From Deltaproteobacteria bacterium 13_1_40CM_4_68_19 (GTDB taxonomy: Bacteria; Myxococcota; Myxococcia; Myxococcales; 40CM-4-68-19): a DNA stretch of 40,768 nt. Below, piece after piece: positions 31,641 through 40,768 of this stretch. The notes below the pieces were generated by a model. It was not told the DNA's origin and did no database searches. It worked only from the letters and a program-made list of their open reading frames with translations. Within the stretch, counting starts at the first letter, position 1. Every line of letters begins with the position of its first letter. A program made the position numbers and the translations under genes. Where the stretch lies: NCBI GenBank assembly GCA_001918155.1, contig MNFJ01000181.1, forward strand, positions 1-40,768, in the 5' to 3' direction.

Positions 31641-32201
31641 ATGGACAAGAGGCAGATTGCTCTTTGTGGTCCAGGTATTCTCCTGCTGTCATGGCTCTTC
31701 GCATTGGTTCCAGTTGCGGGTTGTGGAGAGCCCTCGTCTGCCGCACCGCAGTTCCGAGCTGAAACGTCGCGATCGAGCGGCGCCGCCGAACAGAATCGGG
31801 TCCGCGGCACATTCTTCAATTCGCACACGTTCTACGTGGATTGTCTCGGTGAGGATGTCCGATTCTTCGGCGATGTGGAGTACACGAGCCACGAGGTCAC
31901 CACCGGATCCGGGAATTACGAAGTCCACTTCCATTACGGGCCATTCACACCGAATAACACGCCGTTCGTTGCGGAGGGACAGTCGAGCGGTACCATCTTT
32001 TCACTCAGGTACGGCGTCAACGTAAAGGCCATGGTCCGCTCGGGACCTGGCGAGGGTCAGGCAGTCATCGAGAAGGAGGTCTACATCGCTGCGGACGGAC
32101 GCCGACTGTTCCTTACTTATGTGTTGCATCTGACCGTCAACGCCAATGGCGAGCTGACCGTGTTCAACGAGGAGCCGTTGTCGATCACGTGCGCGAAGTG
32201 A
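31641..32201 (+). CDS. Putative lipoprotein of unknown function
   Basis: 186 residues from ATG 31641 (AAGGGGG six bases upstream; an in-frame ATG at 31620 is weaker). The N-terminus MDKRQIALCGPGILLLSWLF continues ALVPVAGC, a good lipoprotein signal with Cys near residue 28. The mature part is beta-rich with regular VHFHYGPFTPNN and IFSLRYGVNVKAM strands, and two Cys later (YVDCLGEDV, ITCAK end) that may pair. No known family is recognised; some features recall small secreted/adhesin-like lipoproteins. Its codons use far more A/T at third positions than the neighbours, a sign of recent transfer. Followed closely by convergent hslU. Confidence 0.78.
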   Translation: MDKRQIALCGPGILLLSWLFALVPVAGCGEPSSAAPQFRAETSRSSGAAEQNRVRGTFFNSHTFYVDCLGEDVRFFGDVEYTSHEVTTGSGNYEVHFHYGPFTPNNTPFVAEGQSSGTIFSLRYGVNVKAMVRSGPGEGQAVIEKEVYIAADGRRLFLTYVLHLTVNANGELTVFNEEPLSITCAK

Positions 32202-32225
32202 ACTCGCGTCCCCGGATCGAACCGG

Positions 32226-33539
32226 TCAAAGAATGTACCGGGAGAGGTCTTCGTCCTTGAGCACCCGGTCGAGCTTCTCCCGGACATAGCCGACGTCGAC
32301 ACGGATCGATTTTCCCGCGAAGTCCGGCGCTGCGAAGGAGACGTCCTCGAGGACCTTCTCCAGCACGGTATGCAAACGGCGGGCGCCGATGTTCTGCGTG
32401 CGGGTGTTCATGTCGTGGGCGACGCGCGCGACCTCTTCGATGCCGCTCGCCTCGAACACCAGCTCGACGCCTTCGGCGCCGAGCAGCGCCGAGTACTGCC
32501 GGGAGAGCGCGTTGCGCGGCTCGGTCAGGATGCGCATCAGGTCCGCTTGCGAGAGCGCCTCCAGCTCGACGCGAATGGGAAAGCGTCCCTGCAGCTCGGG
32601 CAAGAGGTCGCTGACCTTCGCCAGATGGAAGGCGCCGGCGGCGATGAACAGGACGTGGTCCGTCTTCACCGGTCCGTACTTCGTGTTCACCGTGCTTCCT
32701 TCGACGATGGGCAGCAGGTCGCGCTGCACGCCTCCGCGCGACACGTCGGGGCCGTGCGACTGGCCCGCCGGAAGCGCCACCTTGTCGATCTCGTCGATGA
32801 AGACGATCCCGTTCGACTGCACCCGCTCGAGCGCGTCCCGCGCCACGGTGTCCTTGTCGACCAGCTTCTCCGCCTCGTCCTGCGCCAGGACCCGCCGCGC
32901 CTCGGGGACCGAGAGCTTGCGCTTCTTGCTCTTCCTTCCGAACGGCAGGTTCCCGAGCATCTCCTGCAGATTGAGGCCCATCTCCTCCATGCCCTGCGAC
33001 CCGAAGATCTGCATCGTCGGCGCCGCCCTCTCCTGCACGTCCACCTCGACCGTGCGATCGTCGAGGCCGCCGGCGCGCAGCATTCCCCGCAGCTTCTCGC
33101 GCGTCGAGTCGCGCGAGCCGGGCAGGAGAAGATCGAGCAGGCGTTCTTCCGCGAGCTCGTCGGCGCGGGGCTGCACCTCTTTCTGCCGCTCCTCCCGCAC
33201 CAGGGAGACGCCCGCCTCCACCAGGTCGCGGATCATCGAGTCCACGTCCTTGCCGACGTACCCCACCTCGGTGAACTTCGAGGCCTCCACTTTGACGAAC
33301 GGAGCGCCGGCAAGCCGCGCCAGCCGGCGGGCGATCTCCGTCTTTCCCACGCCGGTCGGCCCCACGAGGATGATGTTCTTCGGCATCACCTCGTCCCGCA
33401 TCTCGGGCGTGAGCCGGAACCGACGCCAGCGGTTGCGCAGCGCGATGGCGACGGCGCGCTTGGCGGCGGCCTGCCCGACGATATAGCGGTCCAGCTCCGC
33501 GACGATCTCGCGCGGGGTCAGGTCCTTTCCGGCGGTCAT
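32226..33539 (-). CDS. hslU: ATP-dependent protease ATPase subunit HslU
   Basis: 437 residues from ATG 33537-33539, overlapping the HslV stop as ATGA (33536-33539); the longer reading through hslV is a shadow. AAA+ unfoldase that feeds proteins to Hsl[21 protein letters not shown] at the N-terminus, Walker [18 protein letters not shown], pore-loop [14 protein letters not shown], an I domain (~110-250) rich in charged residues, Walker [13 protein letters not shown], sensor and arginine region [32 protein letters not shown], and C-terminal tail ending LSRYIL, which docks into HslV. Full length. Confidence 0.97.
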   Translation of the reverse strand: MTAGKDLTPREIVAELDRYIVGQAAAKRAVAIALRNRWRRFRLTPEMRDEVMPKNIILVGPTGVGKTEIARRLARLAGAPFVKVEASKFTEVGYVGKDVDSMIRDLVEAGVSLVREERQKEVQPRADELAEERLLDLLLPGSRDSTREKLRGMLRAGGLDDRTVEVDVQERAAPTMQIFGSQGMEEMGLNLQEMLGNLPFGRKSKKRKLSVPEARRVLAQDEAEKLVDKDTVARDALERVQSNGIVFIDEIDKVALPAGQSHGPDVSRGGVQRDLLPIVEGSTVNTKYGPVKTDHVLFIAAGAFHLAKVSDLLPELQGRFPIRVELEALSQADLMRILTEPRNALSRQYSALLGAEGVELVFEASGIEEVARVAHDMNTRTQNIGARRLHTVLEKVLEDVSFAAPDFAGKSIRVDVGYVREKLDRVLKDEDLSRYIL

Positions 33540-34066
33540 AGTTCCTCGATGGAGATCTGGTCGTTGGTGTAGATGCAGATGCGCCCGGCGATCCGCAGCG
33601 ACTCCTCGACGATCTGCCGCGCGCCGAGCTGCGAATGGTTCAGCAGCGCGACCGCCGCCGCCTGCGCGTAAGGCCCGCCGCTGCCAATGGCGGCGACGCC
33701 TTCGTCGGGTTCCACCACGTCGCCGGTCCCCGAGAGGATCAGCGTGCGCTCCTTGTCGGCGACCACCAGAAGCGCCTCGAGCCGGCGCAGGAAGCGGTCC
33801 GTGCGCCAATCCTTCGCCAGCTCCACCGCTGCCCGCGCCAGGTTCTTGTTGAAATCCTTGAGCTTTCCTTCGAAGCGCTCGAACAGCGTGAACGCATCGG
33901 CGGTGGCGCCCGCGAAACCGGCCACGACCGAGCCGTCGCCGAGCCGGCGCAGCTTCCTGGCGCCGTGCTTCAGCACCGTCTTGTCCAGCGTGACCTGGCC
34001 GTCTGCGCCCAGGGCGACCTTGCCGTCCTTGCGCACGCAGATCACCGTCGTCGAACGGATCTTCAT
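33536..34066 (-). CDS. hslV: ATP-dependent protease peptidase subunit HslV
   Basis: 176 residues. Threonine protease, dodecameric partner of HslU. MKIRS is a short propeptide before [20 protein letters not shown], exposing the catalytic Thr; GAR KLRRL and [21 protein letters not shown] (Gly-Ala signature) are family-typical, as are [20 protein letters not shown] and [14 protein letters not shown]. Four-base overlap with hslU makes the pair one operon. Divergent, with little space, from ddl. Confidence 0.97.
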   Translation of the reverse strand: MKIRSTTVICVRKDGKVALGADGQVTLDKTVLKHGARKLRRLGDGSVVAGFAGATADAFTLFERFEGKLKDFNKNLARAAVELAKDWRTDRFLRRLEALLVVADKERTLILSGTGDVVEPDEGVAAIGSGGPYAQAAAVALLNHSQLGARQIVEESLRIAGRICIYTNDQISIEEL

Positions 34067-34123
34067 CGGGGCCCCCGATGCTAACGCTGCGCTCCAGTGC
34101 GTGCGATGCTACCTTGGCTGCCA

Positions 34124-35152
34124 ATGTCCGGCTCCGGCGTGATCATCCTGTTCGGCGGCACCAGCAACGAGCGGCGCGTCTCGGTGGCGTCCGCCCAACA
34201 CATCGCCGCGGTGCTCGACGAGGCGGAAGCCTGGTTCCTCGCTCCCACCGGAGCGGTGCACCCGGTCACCCGCGACGAGCTCGCGGCCTTCGAGCGCGCG
34301 TTCGAGCGCGATTTCAAGCCGGCGGCGGCCGCTGCCTTTTCCTCGGTGGTCTCGGCCTTCGAGAGCCAGCCTTCGCGCGTGTACCTGCTCGCGCTGCACG
34401 GGGGCGAAGGCGAGGACGGCACCATCCAGCGCAGGCTGGAAGCGCGGCGCATCGCGTTCACGGGGCCCGGAGCGGAGGCGTCGTCGCGCGCCTTCGACAA
34501 AGAGGTGGCGAAGCAAGTGGTGACCGGCGCCGGCGTGCGCATCGCCCGCTCCGTGCATCTGTCGAAGGACCCGAAGGTGATGCGGCGCGAGATGGCGGAG
34601 ATGCTCGCGATCTACCGCCGCATCGTGGTGAAGCCGGTCGCCGGAGGCAGCAGCGTCGGGCTGTACCACGTCGCATCGGCGCCGGACGCCGACCGGGCGG
34701 CGAGCGGCATCGAGGAATCGGGCGAGGCCTATCTCGCCGAGGAGTTCGTCTCCGGCACCGAGCTGACCGTGGGAGTGGTGGACGGGCCGGCGGGATCGCG
34801 TGCGCTGCCGCCCAGCGAGGTGCGCCTCGAGCAGGGGCGCGCCTTCGATTACGAGGGGAAGTACCTGGGCAAGGGGACGAAGGAGATCACGCCGGCGGAG
34901 GTTCCGCCCGCGGTGTCTCGCGCCGCCCAGGACCTCGCCCTCGCCGCCCACCGCGCCCTCGGCTGCGAGGGCTACTCCCGCACCGACGCGATCTCCTCCC
35001 CGCAGGGGACCGTGTTCCTCGAGCTGAACACCCTCCCCGGCCTGACCCGCGCCTCCTTTCTTCCCCAGCAGCTCGCCGTGGAAGGCACCTCGATGCTCTC
35101 GTTCCTCGAGGGCCAACTCGCCATCGCCCGCAACCGCCGCGACCGCGGTTGA
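34124..35152 (+). CDS. ddl: D-alanine--D-alanine ligase
   Basis: 342 residues from ATG 34124 (GTG 34097 and ATG 34106 are upstream options). ATP-grasp enzyme joining two D-Ala for peptidoglycan. N-terminal [34 protein letters not shown] (substrate loop), [23 protein letters not shown]-grasp [58 protein letters not shown], and metal/ATP-binding [20 protein letters not shown] then [14 protein letters not shown]. Length as expected. Ddl normally sits in a mur cluster; here it is alone between xerC and hslV on the opposite strand, perhaps an extra paralogue. Confidence 0.92.
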   Translation: MSGSGVIILFGGTSNERRVSVASAQHIAAVLDEAEAWFLAPTGAVHPVTRDELAAFERAFERDFKPAAAAAFSSVVSAFESQPSRVYLLALHGGEGEDGTIQRRLEARRIAFTGPGAEASSRAFDKEVAKQVVTGAGVRIARSVHLSKDPKVMRREMAEMLAIYRRIVVKPVAGGSSVGLYHVASAPDADRAASGIEESGEAYLAEEFVSGTELTVGVVDGPAGSRALPPSEVRLEQGRAFDYEGKYLGKGTKEITPAEVPPAVSRAAQDLALAAHRALGCEGYSRTDAISSPQGTVFLELNTLPGLTRASFLPQQLAVEGTSMLSFLEGQLAIARNRRDRG

Positions 35153-35164
35153 TCTGAAGAGTCG

Positions 35165-36040
35165 CTATTTCTTGTGCGCTCTCGGGTGGGCGTCTTCGTA
35201 TGCCTGCAGCAGGTGCTCCGCCGAGACGTGGGTGTAGCGCTGGGTGGTGGAGAGCGAAGCGTGCCCGAGCAGCTCCTGGATGCCGCGGAGATCGGCCCCC
35301 ATGTCCAGCAGGTGCGTCGCGAAGCTGTGTCGGAGCGCGTGCGGATGGACGTGCCGGCGGGCGCCGGCGATCAGTGCGTACCGCGCCAGGTGCCGGGCCA
35401 CGCTGCGGGCGGTCAGGCGCCCTCCGTGGCGATTCACCAGCAACGCGACCCCCCTCGGTCGCAGCTCGGGACGGCGGCTGAGGTACGCCCGGAGCGCGGC
35501 CCGCGCTTTGCTCCCGAGCGGCACGATCCGTTCCTTGTTCCCCTTTCCGCGGACGCGGACCGACTCGTGCGCGACGTCGCCGAGGTCGAGCCCCACCAGC
35601 TCGGATACGCGCAACCCGGCGCAATAGAGCAGCTCCAGCGCCGCCCGATCGCGCAAGCCCGCCGGCGTGCGCGGCGAAGGGGCATCCACGATGGCGAAGC
35701 AGTCGTCCACCGCGACCACGTTCGGCAAGGAGACCCGGCGTCTGGGAAACATCAGGCGCCGGGCCGGGCTGTCCTCGAGATGGCCCATGCGCACGCGGTG
35801 CTCGTAGAACGCGCGCAGGCTCGCCTGCTTGCGGGCCAGCGTCGCCGACGTGTTGGCGGAGAATCGCGAGGCGAGGAACGCCCGCAGATCGTCGCGGGTC
35901 GCCGCATCCAGAGCGGTGCCGCGTTCGCCGAGGAAAGCCGCGAGCTGCCGCAGATCCGAGACGTACGCCCGCCGCGTGTGCGCCGAGGCGCGCTCCACCT
36001 GCGCGAGGTGCGCCGCGAACGCCTCGATCTCGGGGTACAT
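35165..36040 (-). CDS. xerC: Tyrosine recombinase XerC
   Basis: 291 residues. Site-specific recombinase for chromosome dimer resolution at dif. N-terminal core-binding helices FAAHLAQVERASAHTRRAYV; catalytic residues: Arg in YCAGLRVSELVGLDLGD, Lys in GKGNKERIVPLG, HxxR in HPHALRHSFATHLLDMG, second His in LGHASLSTTQRYTHVS with the nucleophilic Tyr. Size and order match XerC/XerD; XerC is favoured by the topA-trmFO-xerC-hslVU neighbourhood. It follows the broken lipoprotein gene by 18 bases on the same strand. Confidence 0.9.
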   Translation of the reverse strand: MYPEIEAFAAHLAQVERASAHTRRAYVSDLRQLAAFLGERGTALDAATRDDLRAFLASRFSANTSATLARKQASLRAFYEHRVRMGHLEDSPARRLMFPRRRVSLPNVVAVDDCFAIVDAPSPRTPAGLRDRAALELLYCAGLRVSELVGLDLGDVAHESVRVRGKGNKERIVPLGSKARAALRAYLSRRPELRPRGVALLVNRHGGRLTARSVARHLARYALIAGARRHVHPHALRHSFATHLLDMGADLRGIQELLGHASLSTTQRYTHVSAEHLLQAYEDAHPRAHKK

Positions 36041-36058
36041 GCGCGGATAGTGCCGCCC

Positions 36059-36955
36059 TCAGGGCACGTCCGCCAGAAACACGCCTCCCTTCGCGGCCGC
36101 CACGATCGCGTAGACGACGCGTTTTCCCTCGTCATCGGCAAAGCGGGAGCTCGGGTCTACCTCCTCCACCAATGATTTCACCCGGCCGGGCGCGGCGCCG
36201 TCGGCGGAGAGCACGGCGAGATCCACCGCGCGCGCCGCGCCGTGATGCGGCTGCTGCAGGAGGATGCGCCTCCCGTCGCGCGAGAGATCGAATCCGGATA
36301 CGTTGGCGGCGAGCATTTCCGGCGCGCCACCAGCGAACGGCGCGCGGAGCAGCGAGCAACTCCGCGGCCCTCCCGCGCAGCGCGCCTTGTAATAGAGCGT
36401 CGCGCCGTCGGGCGAGAGCGCCGAGCCGTAGACCCCTTCGTCGAAGCGGCGCGGCTGCAGGCGGGACGTGGAGAGGTCCACGCCCCAGAGCTCGAGCTTG
36501 AAATCGCCCTTCTCTGGCGCCTGGACGAGATACAGCACGCGCCGCCCGGACACCGAAAAACTCTGGACCTTGGCGGCGATCTCGGCCGCCGTGCCGCCGG
36601 CCGTCGCGACGGACAGCGTCCCGGCCCGCGCGCGAACGTCGTAGCGTGCCAGGCAGAGGAGATCGCCGGCTCCTCCCCAGCGCCAGTCCGCGACCCGCGT
36701 CGCGACGAGGTGGGAAGCCCCCGACGATCTCGTGAGGCGATGGAGATCTCCCGTTGCCTCGCCCGGCTGTTTGCCGGTGGAGAGCAGCGCCAGTTCCCGT
36801 CCGTCGACCCACAGTTCACCCTCCTCTTCGCGGAAACGCCAGCGCGCGAGAAACGCCAGATCGCTCCCCCGGGGCGAGAATGCGTACGCTCCCTCCTGCA
36901 CCGAGACCCCGGAGCCTGCCTTGCGATCGTCGAGCCAGAGGTCTCCCGCGAGCAA
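36059..36955 (-). CDS. Propeller-like protein, main part of a frameshifted lipoprotein gene
   Basis: 298 residues from the only usable start in this frame (TTG 36953-36955). Repeated beta-blade patterns: YAFSPRGSDLAFLARW, DWRWGGAGDLLCLARYDV, SFSVSGRRVLYLVQAPEKG, GSALSPDGATLYYKARC, and GFDLSRDGRRILLQQPHHG resemble TolB/WD-type propeller repeats. The open frame extends upstream (RPAWRGLIARDGAVAFLLEA just before the TTG also reads naturally) but has no start, whereas a lipoprotein signal lies in another frame at 37112. Probably one envelope lipoprotein gene with an indel near 37.05 kb. Function unknown. Lies between trmFO and xerC on the same strand. Confidence 0.68.
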   Translation of the reverse strand: MLAGDLWLDDRKAGSGVSVQEGAYAFSPRGSDLAFLARWRFREEEGELWVDGRELALLSTGKQPGEATGDLHRLTRSSGASHLVATRVADWRWGGAGDLLCLARYDVRARAGTLSVATAGGTAAEIAAKVQSFSVSGRRVLYLVQAPEKGDFKLELWGVDLSTSRLQPRRFDEGVYGSALSPDGATLYYKARCAGGPRSCSLLRAPFAGGAPEMLAANVSGFDLSRDGRRILLQQPHHGAARAVDLAVLSADGAAPGRVKSLVEEVDPSSRFADDEGKRVVYAIVAAAKGGVFLADVP

Positions 36956-37018
36956 GTCGTCCGGGACTGCGGGATCGTCGGGGTGGCTCGCCTCGAGGAG
37001 GAATGCGACCGCGCCGTC

Positions 37019-37112
37019 GCGCGCGATCAGGCCGCGCCAGGCCGGACGCGAGCTTGCGGCCGGGCGGCGGCTGCGTGCAGGCGGCGCAGAGGAGGACCAG
37101 AACGCATTTCAC
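37019..37112 (-). pseudogene. Lipoprotein signal fragment, out of frame with 36059-36955
   Basis: GTG 37110-37112 opens VKCVLVLLCAACTQPPPGRK, a compact lipoprotein signal with lipobox LLCAAC. The frame then turns into Arg-rich nonsense, while the downstream propeller frame begins to read sensibly at SRPAWRGLIARDG. A one- or two-base shift, or a small deletion, at about 37.03-37.06 kb would join them. 59 bases separate it from the trmFO stop. Confidence 0.55.
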
Positions 37113-37171
37113 CCGAGGCGGCCGGTGCACGCCACGAGCGTAGTCGGCATCGCCGGCGGCGGAGGCCGTCC

Positions 37172-38548
37172 TTACGGCCGCAGTTCGTTCGAAGACCTTG
37201 TGGCCGGTTCGGGACCGAGCGGCATGCGCTGCTCCACCGCCCAGGCAGTGAGATCGCGCCGCGCCCGAGCCAGCATGCGCGGCTTGCGCTCGTGCTTCTT
37301 GTGCCGTTCGCCGAGCGGTGGGAACAGCGCGTAGACGACGTTGGTCGGCTGGTACTCGTAATCGTCGGGGTGGGCCTCGCCGCTGACGTGCCGGAGAAGG
37401 GCGCCGATCGCGGTGGTCCCGGGCGGCGGCACGAATTCCGTTCCACGCAGCCGCGCGAGAACGCGGCGCGCCGCGACGTGTCCGGAGGCGGCGCTCTCGA
37501 CGTAGCCTTCGACCCCGGTGATCTGCCCGGCGCAGTACACGTGCGGCAGCGCTTTCAACGACCCGTCCGGCGCGATCACGCGCGGGGCGTTCAGGAAGGT
37601 ATTGCGGTGGACCTGCCCGAGCCGCACCCACTCCGCCTTCGCCAACCCCGGAATGCGGCTGGAGAAGATCCGCTTCTGCTCCGGCCAGGTGAGCCGCGTC
37701 TGGAAGCCGACGAGGTTCCAGGCCGTACCCGCCTTGTCCTCGCGCCGCAGCTGCACCACCGCATGCGGACGCCGTCCGGTGCGCGGGTCCGTGAGCCCGA
37801 CCGGCTTCATCGGACCGTAGGCGAGCGTGTCGCGGCCGCGCTCGGCCATCACCTCGATGGGCAGGCAGCCCTCGAAGTACCGCGTCTGCTCGAACTCGTG
37901 CGGCGCAACCTTCTCTCCCCGCAGCAGCTCGTCGACGAACGCCTCGTACTCCTCGCGCGTGAGCGGGAGGTTGAGATAGTCCGCTCCTTCGCCTTTGCCG
38001 TACCGGGACTGTGCGAACGCCACGTCGGAGTCCACCGAGTCGCCGGCGACGATGGGAGCGATGGCGTCGTAGAACGCGAGCTGCGAGGCGCCGACGGCCT
38101 GCGCGAGCGAGCGCGCCAGGGCCTCGGAGGTGAGCGGGCCGGTAGCGACGATGCAAGGCTCCGGCCCCGCAGGCAGCTCGCGCACTTCCTCCGAGGAGAG
38201 GCGGATGCGCGGATGCGCCCGCACCTGCGCCGTGAGGCCGCCGCTGAATGCAACCCGATCGACCGCGAGCGCATCGCCGGCCGGAACGCGCGCCCGGTCG
38301 GCCTGGGCCAGCACGGGCGAGCCCAGCCGCCGCAGCTCCTCGTGCAGGAGCCCGATGGCATTGTGCGGATTGTCCGACCTGAGCGAGTTGGAGCAGACCA
38401 GCTCGGCCAGCCCGTCCTCCTTGTGGGCAGGCGAGCGCCGCTCCGGCTTCTGCTCGTGCAGGACGACGTCCGCTCCCGCATCCGCGAGGAGAAGCGCCGC
38501 TTCCGTCCCCGCCAGTCCGCCACCGACGATGTGCACCGGGTGCTGCAT
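37172..38548 (-). CDS. trmFO: Folate/FAD-dependent tRNA (uracil-54-C5) methyltransferase TrmFO
   Basis: 458 residues. Methylates U54 of tRNA using methylene-tetrahydrofolate. [19 protein letters not shown] at the N-terminus binds FAD; YSLR-like [104 protein letters not shown], and [10 protein letters not shown], then [19 protein letters not shown] are all diagnostic, including the active-site Cys region. Full length. Upstream lies topA with a 155-base gap (38549-38703), in which I see no gene or clear structure. Confidence 0.96.
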   Translation of the reverse strand: MQHPVHIVGGGLAGTEAALLLADAGADVVLHEQKPERRSPAHKEDGLAELVCSNSLRSDNPHNAIGLLHEELRRLGSPVLAQADRARVPAGDALAVDRVAFSGGLTAQVRAHPRIRLSSEEVRELPAGPEPCIVATGPLTSEALARSLAQAVGASQLAFYDAIAPIVAGDSVDSDVAFAQSRYGKGEGADYLNLPLTREEYEAFVDELLRGEKVAPHEFEQTRYFEGCLPIEVMAERGRDTLAYGPMKPVGLTDPRTGRRPHAVVQLRREDKAGTAWNLVGFQTRLTWPEQKRIFSSRIPGLAKAEWVRLGQVHRNTFLNAPRVIAPDGSLKALPHVYCAGQITGVEGYVESAASGHVAARRVLARLRGTEFVPPPGTTAIGALLRHVSGEAHPDDYEYQPTNVVYALFPPLGERHKKHERKPRMLARARRDLTAWAVEQRMPLGPEPATRSSNELRP

Positions 38549-38703
38549 CCGCGCGGGGTGCTACACGCCTGCGCGAGCGATCGCAAGTGATGCCCCGCAG
38601 CCCGGCCGGATCACGCCCACGACCCGTCGACGGCTATGACGCACTGCGGGCCGTCGGGACAAGTTGGCCGGAGACGCTGCCTGCCGAGTCCACCGCCTCG
38701 AAC

Positions 38704-40768
38704 TCAGGAAGCCTGCGCCTGCGCGGAGACGGTGCTGGGGTCCGGAGCTTCGCGCCGGTACCCGCATGTCTTGTCCGGGCAGGCGATGAACGCGCCGTCC
38801 CGCTTCGTGTACTTCTGGAGCAGGTACGGCTTGCCGCATTGCGGGCAGGGGCCGGGGATCGGACGGTCCCAGGCGGCGAACTTGCAGGTCGGGTAGTTCA
38901 CGCAGCCGTAGAAGCTCTTGCCGAAGCGGGACTTGCGCTCGGCGAGCCCGCCGCCGCAATCGGGGCAGACGACGCCCTTCAAGGTGATGGGCCTGGTGGT
39001 CTTGCAGGTCGGATAGTCCGAGCAGGCGAGGAACCGGCCGAAGCGGCCGCGCTTGTTCAACATCGGCTTGCCGCACGTGGGGCACATCTCGTCGGTAGGC
39101 AGATCCTCGACCACGCGGATCTTGCCCTCCTCCTCGACGAAGTCCTTGGTGTTCTTGCAGTCCGGATAGCCCGAGCAGGCCAGGAAGCGGCCCATGCGGC
39201 CCCACTTGATCACCATCGGGCTGCCGCACTTCTCGCACACCAGATCGGTGGGCTTCTCCTCGCGCTTCACGTCGCGCATCTGCGCTTCCGCCGCCTCGAG
39301 GCTCTTCTTGAACGGCTCGTAGAACTCGCCCATCACGGACTGCCAGTCGATCTTCCCTTCCTCGATCTCGTCCAGCTCCTCCTCCATCCGCGCCGTGAAC
39401 TGCACGTCCATCACGCGCGGGAAGGCGCCGAGAAGCAGCTCGGTCACGATCTTCCCCAGGTCGGTGGGGAAGAAGCGCCCCTCCTTCTTCTCCACGTATT
39501 CCTTGTCCTGGATGGTGGAGAGGATCGCGGCATAGGTGGAAGGACGGCCGATGCCCTTCTCCTCGAGCTCCTTCACCAGGGACGCCTCGGTGAACCGCGG
39601 CGGCGGCTGAGTGAAGTGCTGCTCGGCGAGCAGGTCGATCAGCTCCAATGCCTGCCCGACCTCGAGCGGCGGGAGCTGGCGAGAGACGTCGCCCTTCTCC
39701 TCGTCGTCCCCTTCCATCTTCTCCGCCCCGGCCTCTTCCGGCGGCTGCTCCGCTTCCTGGCCATACACCGCGAGGTAACCGGGGAACTTGAGGATCTGGC
39801 CCGTGGCGCGGAAGGTGGCCCGTCCGGCCTGGATGTCCGCGGTGGTCTGGTCGAAGACCGCCGGAACCATCTGGCAGGCGATGAAGCGGTTCCAGATCAG
39901 CTCGTAGAGCCGGAACACGTCCTTCTCCAGGAAGGGCTTCACGCGCTCCGGCGGATACTCCACCGAAGTCGGCCGGATGGCCTCGTGGGCGTCCTGGGCG
40001 CTCTTCTTCGTCTTGAACTGGACCGGTTCGGCGGGGAGGTAGTCCTTGCCCCAGCGCTGTCCGACGTAGGCTCGCGCCCCCGCCACCGCGTCCGGGGAGA
40101 GGCGCACCGAGTCGGTGCGCATGTACGTGATCAGAGCGGTCTGACCCTCGTCGCCCAGCTCGACGCCTTCGTAGAGACGCTGCGCCAGGGTCATCGTCTT
40201 CTTGGCGGTGAAGCCCAGGCGGTTCGCCGCGTCCTGCTGCAGCTTGGAGGTGATGAACGGAGGCGGCGCGTTGCGCCGGCGCTCCTTCTTCGTCACCTCG
40301 GCCACCACGAACTTCTCGCGCCTGAGCGTTTCGACCAGCGGCCGCGCGACCTCGCCGGTCGCGATCTCCGCCTTCTGCCCGTCGAGCCGGATCAGCTTCG
40401 CCCGGAACTGCGGCGGCAGGGCGGCCCGCAGATCCGCCTCGATGCTCCAGTACTCGACCGGAACGAACTTCGCGATCTCCTCCTCGCGCTCCACCACCAG
40501 CCGCACCGCCACGCTCTGGACGCGGCCGGCGGAGAGGCCGCGGCGGACCTTCTTCCAGAGGATCGGCGAGATCTGATAGCCGACCAGCCGATCCAGCACC
40601 CGGCGCGCCTGCTGCGCGTCGTACAGGTCGCGGTTCAGCTGCAGCGGATTCTGGATCGCTTCCTGGATGGCCTTCTTGGTGATCTCGTTGAAAAGGATGC
40701 GCTGCGCGGGGATCTTGGTCCGCTTCAGCTGCTCGTACACGTGCCAGGCGATGGCTTCACCCTCGCGG
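38704..40768 (-). CDS. topA: DNA topoisomerase I (cut by the right window edge)
   Basis: The minus-strand frame is open from the stop at 38704 to the right edge; about 688 residues are visible and the 5' (Toprim) part begins outside. It reads [16 protein letters not shown] at the edge, which is the end of the Toprim domain. The DNA-cleaving Tyr lies in [20 protein letters not shown]. Then come [37 protein letters not shown], and [20 protein letters not shown]. Four C-terminal Cys4-type zinc fingers follow, beginning at [27 protein letters not shown] and CPQCGKPYL. It relaxes negative supercoils. First gene of the topA-trmFO-lipoprotein-xerC minus-strand run. Confidence 0.97.
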   Translation of the reverse strand, partial: REGEAIAWHVYEQLKRTKIPAQRILFNEITKKAIQEAIQNPLQLNRDLYDAQQARRVLDRLVGYQISPILWKKVRRGLSAGRVQSVAVRLVVEREEEIAKFVPVEYWSIEADLRAALPPQFRAKLIRLDGQKAEIATGEVARPLVETLRREKFVVAEVTKKERRRNAPPPFITSKLQQDAANRLGFTAKKTMTLAQRLYEGVELGDEGQTALITYMRTDSVRLSPDAVAGARAYVGQRWGKDYLPAEPVQFKTKKSAQDAHEAIRPTSVEYPPERVKPFLEKDVFRLYELIWNRFIACQMVPAVFDQTTADIQAGRATFRATGQILKFPGYLAVYGQEAEQPPEEAGAEKMEGDDEEKGDVSRQLPPLEVGQALELIDLLAEQHFTQPPPRFTEASLVKELEEKGIGRPSTYAAILSTIQDKEYVEKKEGRFFPTDLGKIVTELLLGAFPRVMDVQFTARMEEELDEIEEGKIDWQSVMGEFYEPFKKSLEAAEAQMRDVKREEKPTDLVCEKCGSPMVIKWGRMGRFLACSGYPDCKNTKDFVEEEGKIRVVEDLPTDEMCPTCGKPMLNKRGRFGRFLACSDYPTCKTTRPITLKGVVCPDCGGGLAERKSRFGKSFYGCVNYPTCKFAAWDRPIPGPCPQCGKPYLLQKYTKRDGAFIACPDKTCGYRREAPDPSTVSAQAQAS

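Noticed and set aside
36242-38590. A 782-codon plus-strand frame over the propeller and trmFO genes
   Set aside because: Antisense shadow; no domain and Arg-rich composition.

Overview
The window is GC-rich chromosomal DNA, densely packed with genes. It most resembles Myxococcota (the former deltaproteobacterial myxobacteria, for example an Anaeromyxobacter-like lineage). The grounds are gene content and order: topA, trmFO and xerC next to hslV-hslU, a J-domain/TPR protein with a partner Hsp70, a wax ester synthase, an ArsR-SRPBCC fusion, many GTG/TTG starts, and Ala/Pro-rich low-complexity proteins. The lineage is inferred, not proven. I see no rRNA, tRNA, CRISPR array, transposase, integron or prophage, and no gene-free stretch longer than about 300 bases.

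Layout. 1-3.4 kb: 5' part of a YgiQ-type radical SAM gene (runs off the left edge), a Pro/Ala-rich protein with a conserved C-terminal domain, and a rhomboid-like membrane protein without catalytic residues. 3.2-11.6 kb: three minus-strand genes of the isopropylmalate type (a short LeuA-like synthase, LeuB-like dehydrogenase, fused LeuC-LeuD-like dehydratase). Between them lie a thiolase, an ArsR-SRPBCC fusion, a PQQ-type sugar dehydrogenase and two very small genes. Three copies of a small hairpin repeat sit between genes here. 11.7-15.8 kb: plus-strand lipid/hydrolase run (WS/DGAT, alpha/beta hydrolase, M20 peptidase) ending in an orphan histidine-kinase ATPase domain. 15.8-19.5 kb: a conserved hypothetical, a TerB-like protein, a DPP III-like lipoprotein that has lost its zinc motifs, and a PP2C phosphatase. 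19.6-22.9 kb: remnants of a phosphodiesterase and an EEP-family hydrolase, then three small membrane proteins. 22.9-26.3 kb: engB and a tetraheme cytochrome c on the minus strand; coaE, a frameshifted SDR and a double rhodanese on the plus strand. 26.5-31.5 kb: argD, then a J-domain/TPR - Hsp70 - TPR chaperone module. 31.6-32.2 kb: a lower-GC lipoprotein. 32.2-40.8 kb: hslVU, ddl, xerC, a broken propeller-like lipoprotein, trmFO and most of topA (runs off the right edge).

Working together: hslV-hslU forms an ATP-dependent protease. J-domain/Hsp70/TPR looks like a dedicated chaperone unit. The three Leu-type enzymes could carry out the successive steps of leucine (2-oxoacid chain elongation) synthesis.

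Most notable for a second look: (i) a dispersed hairpin repeat whose outer stem shows compensatory base changes; (ii) a lipoprotein pseudo-peptidase of the DPP III type; (iii) five genes in 22 kb broken by frameshifts or deletions, four with strong inverted repeats at the break, which could be real decay or a sequencing/assembly artefact; (iv) the chaperone module without GrpE; (v) a near-perfect operator/promoter for the ArsR-SRPBCC fusion.
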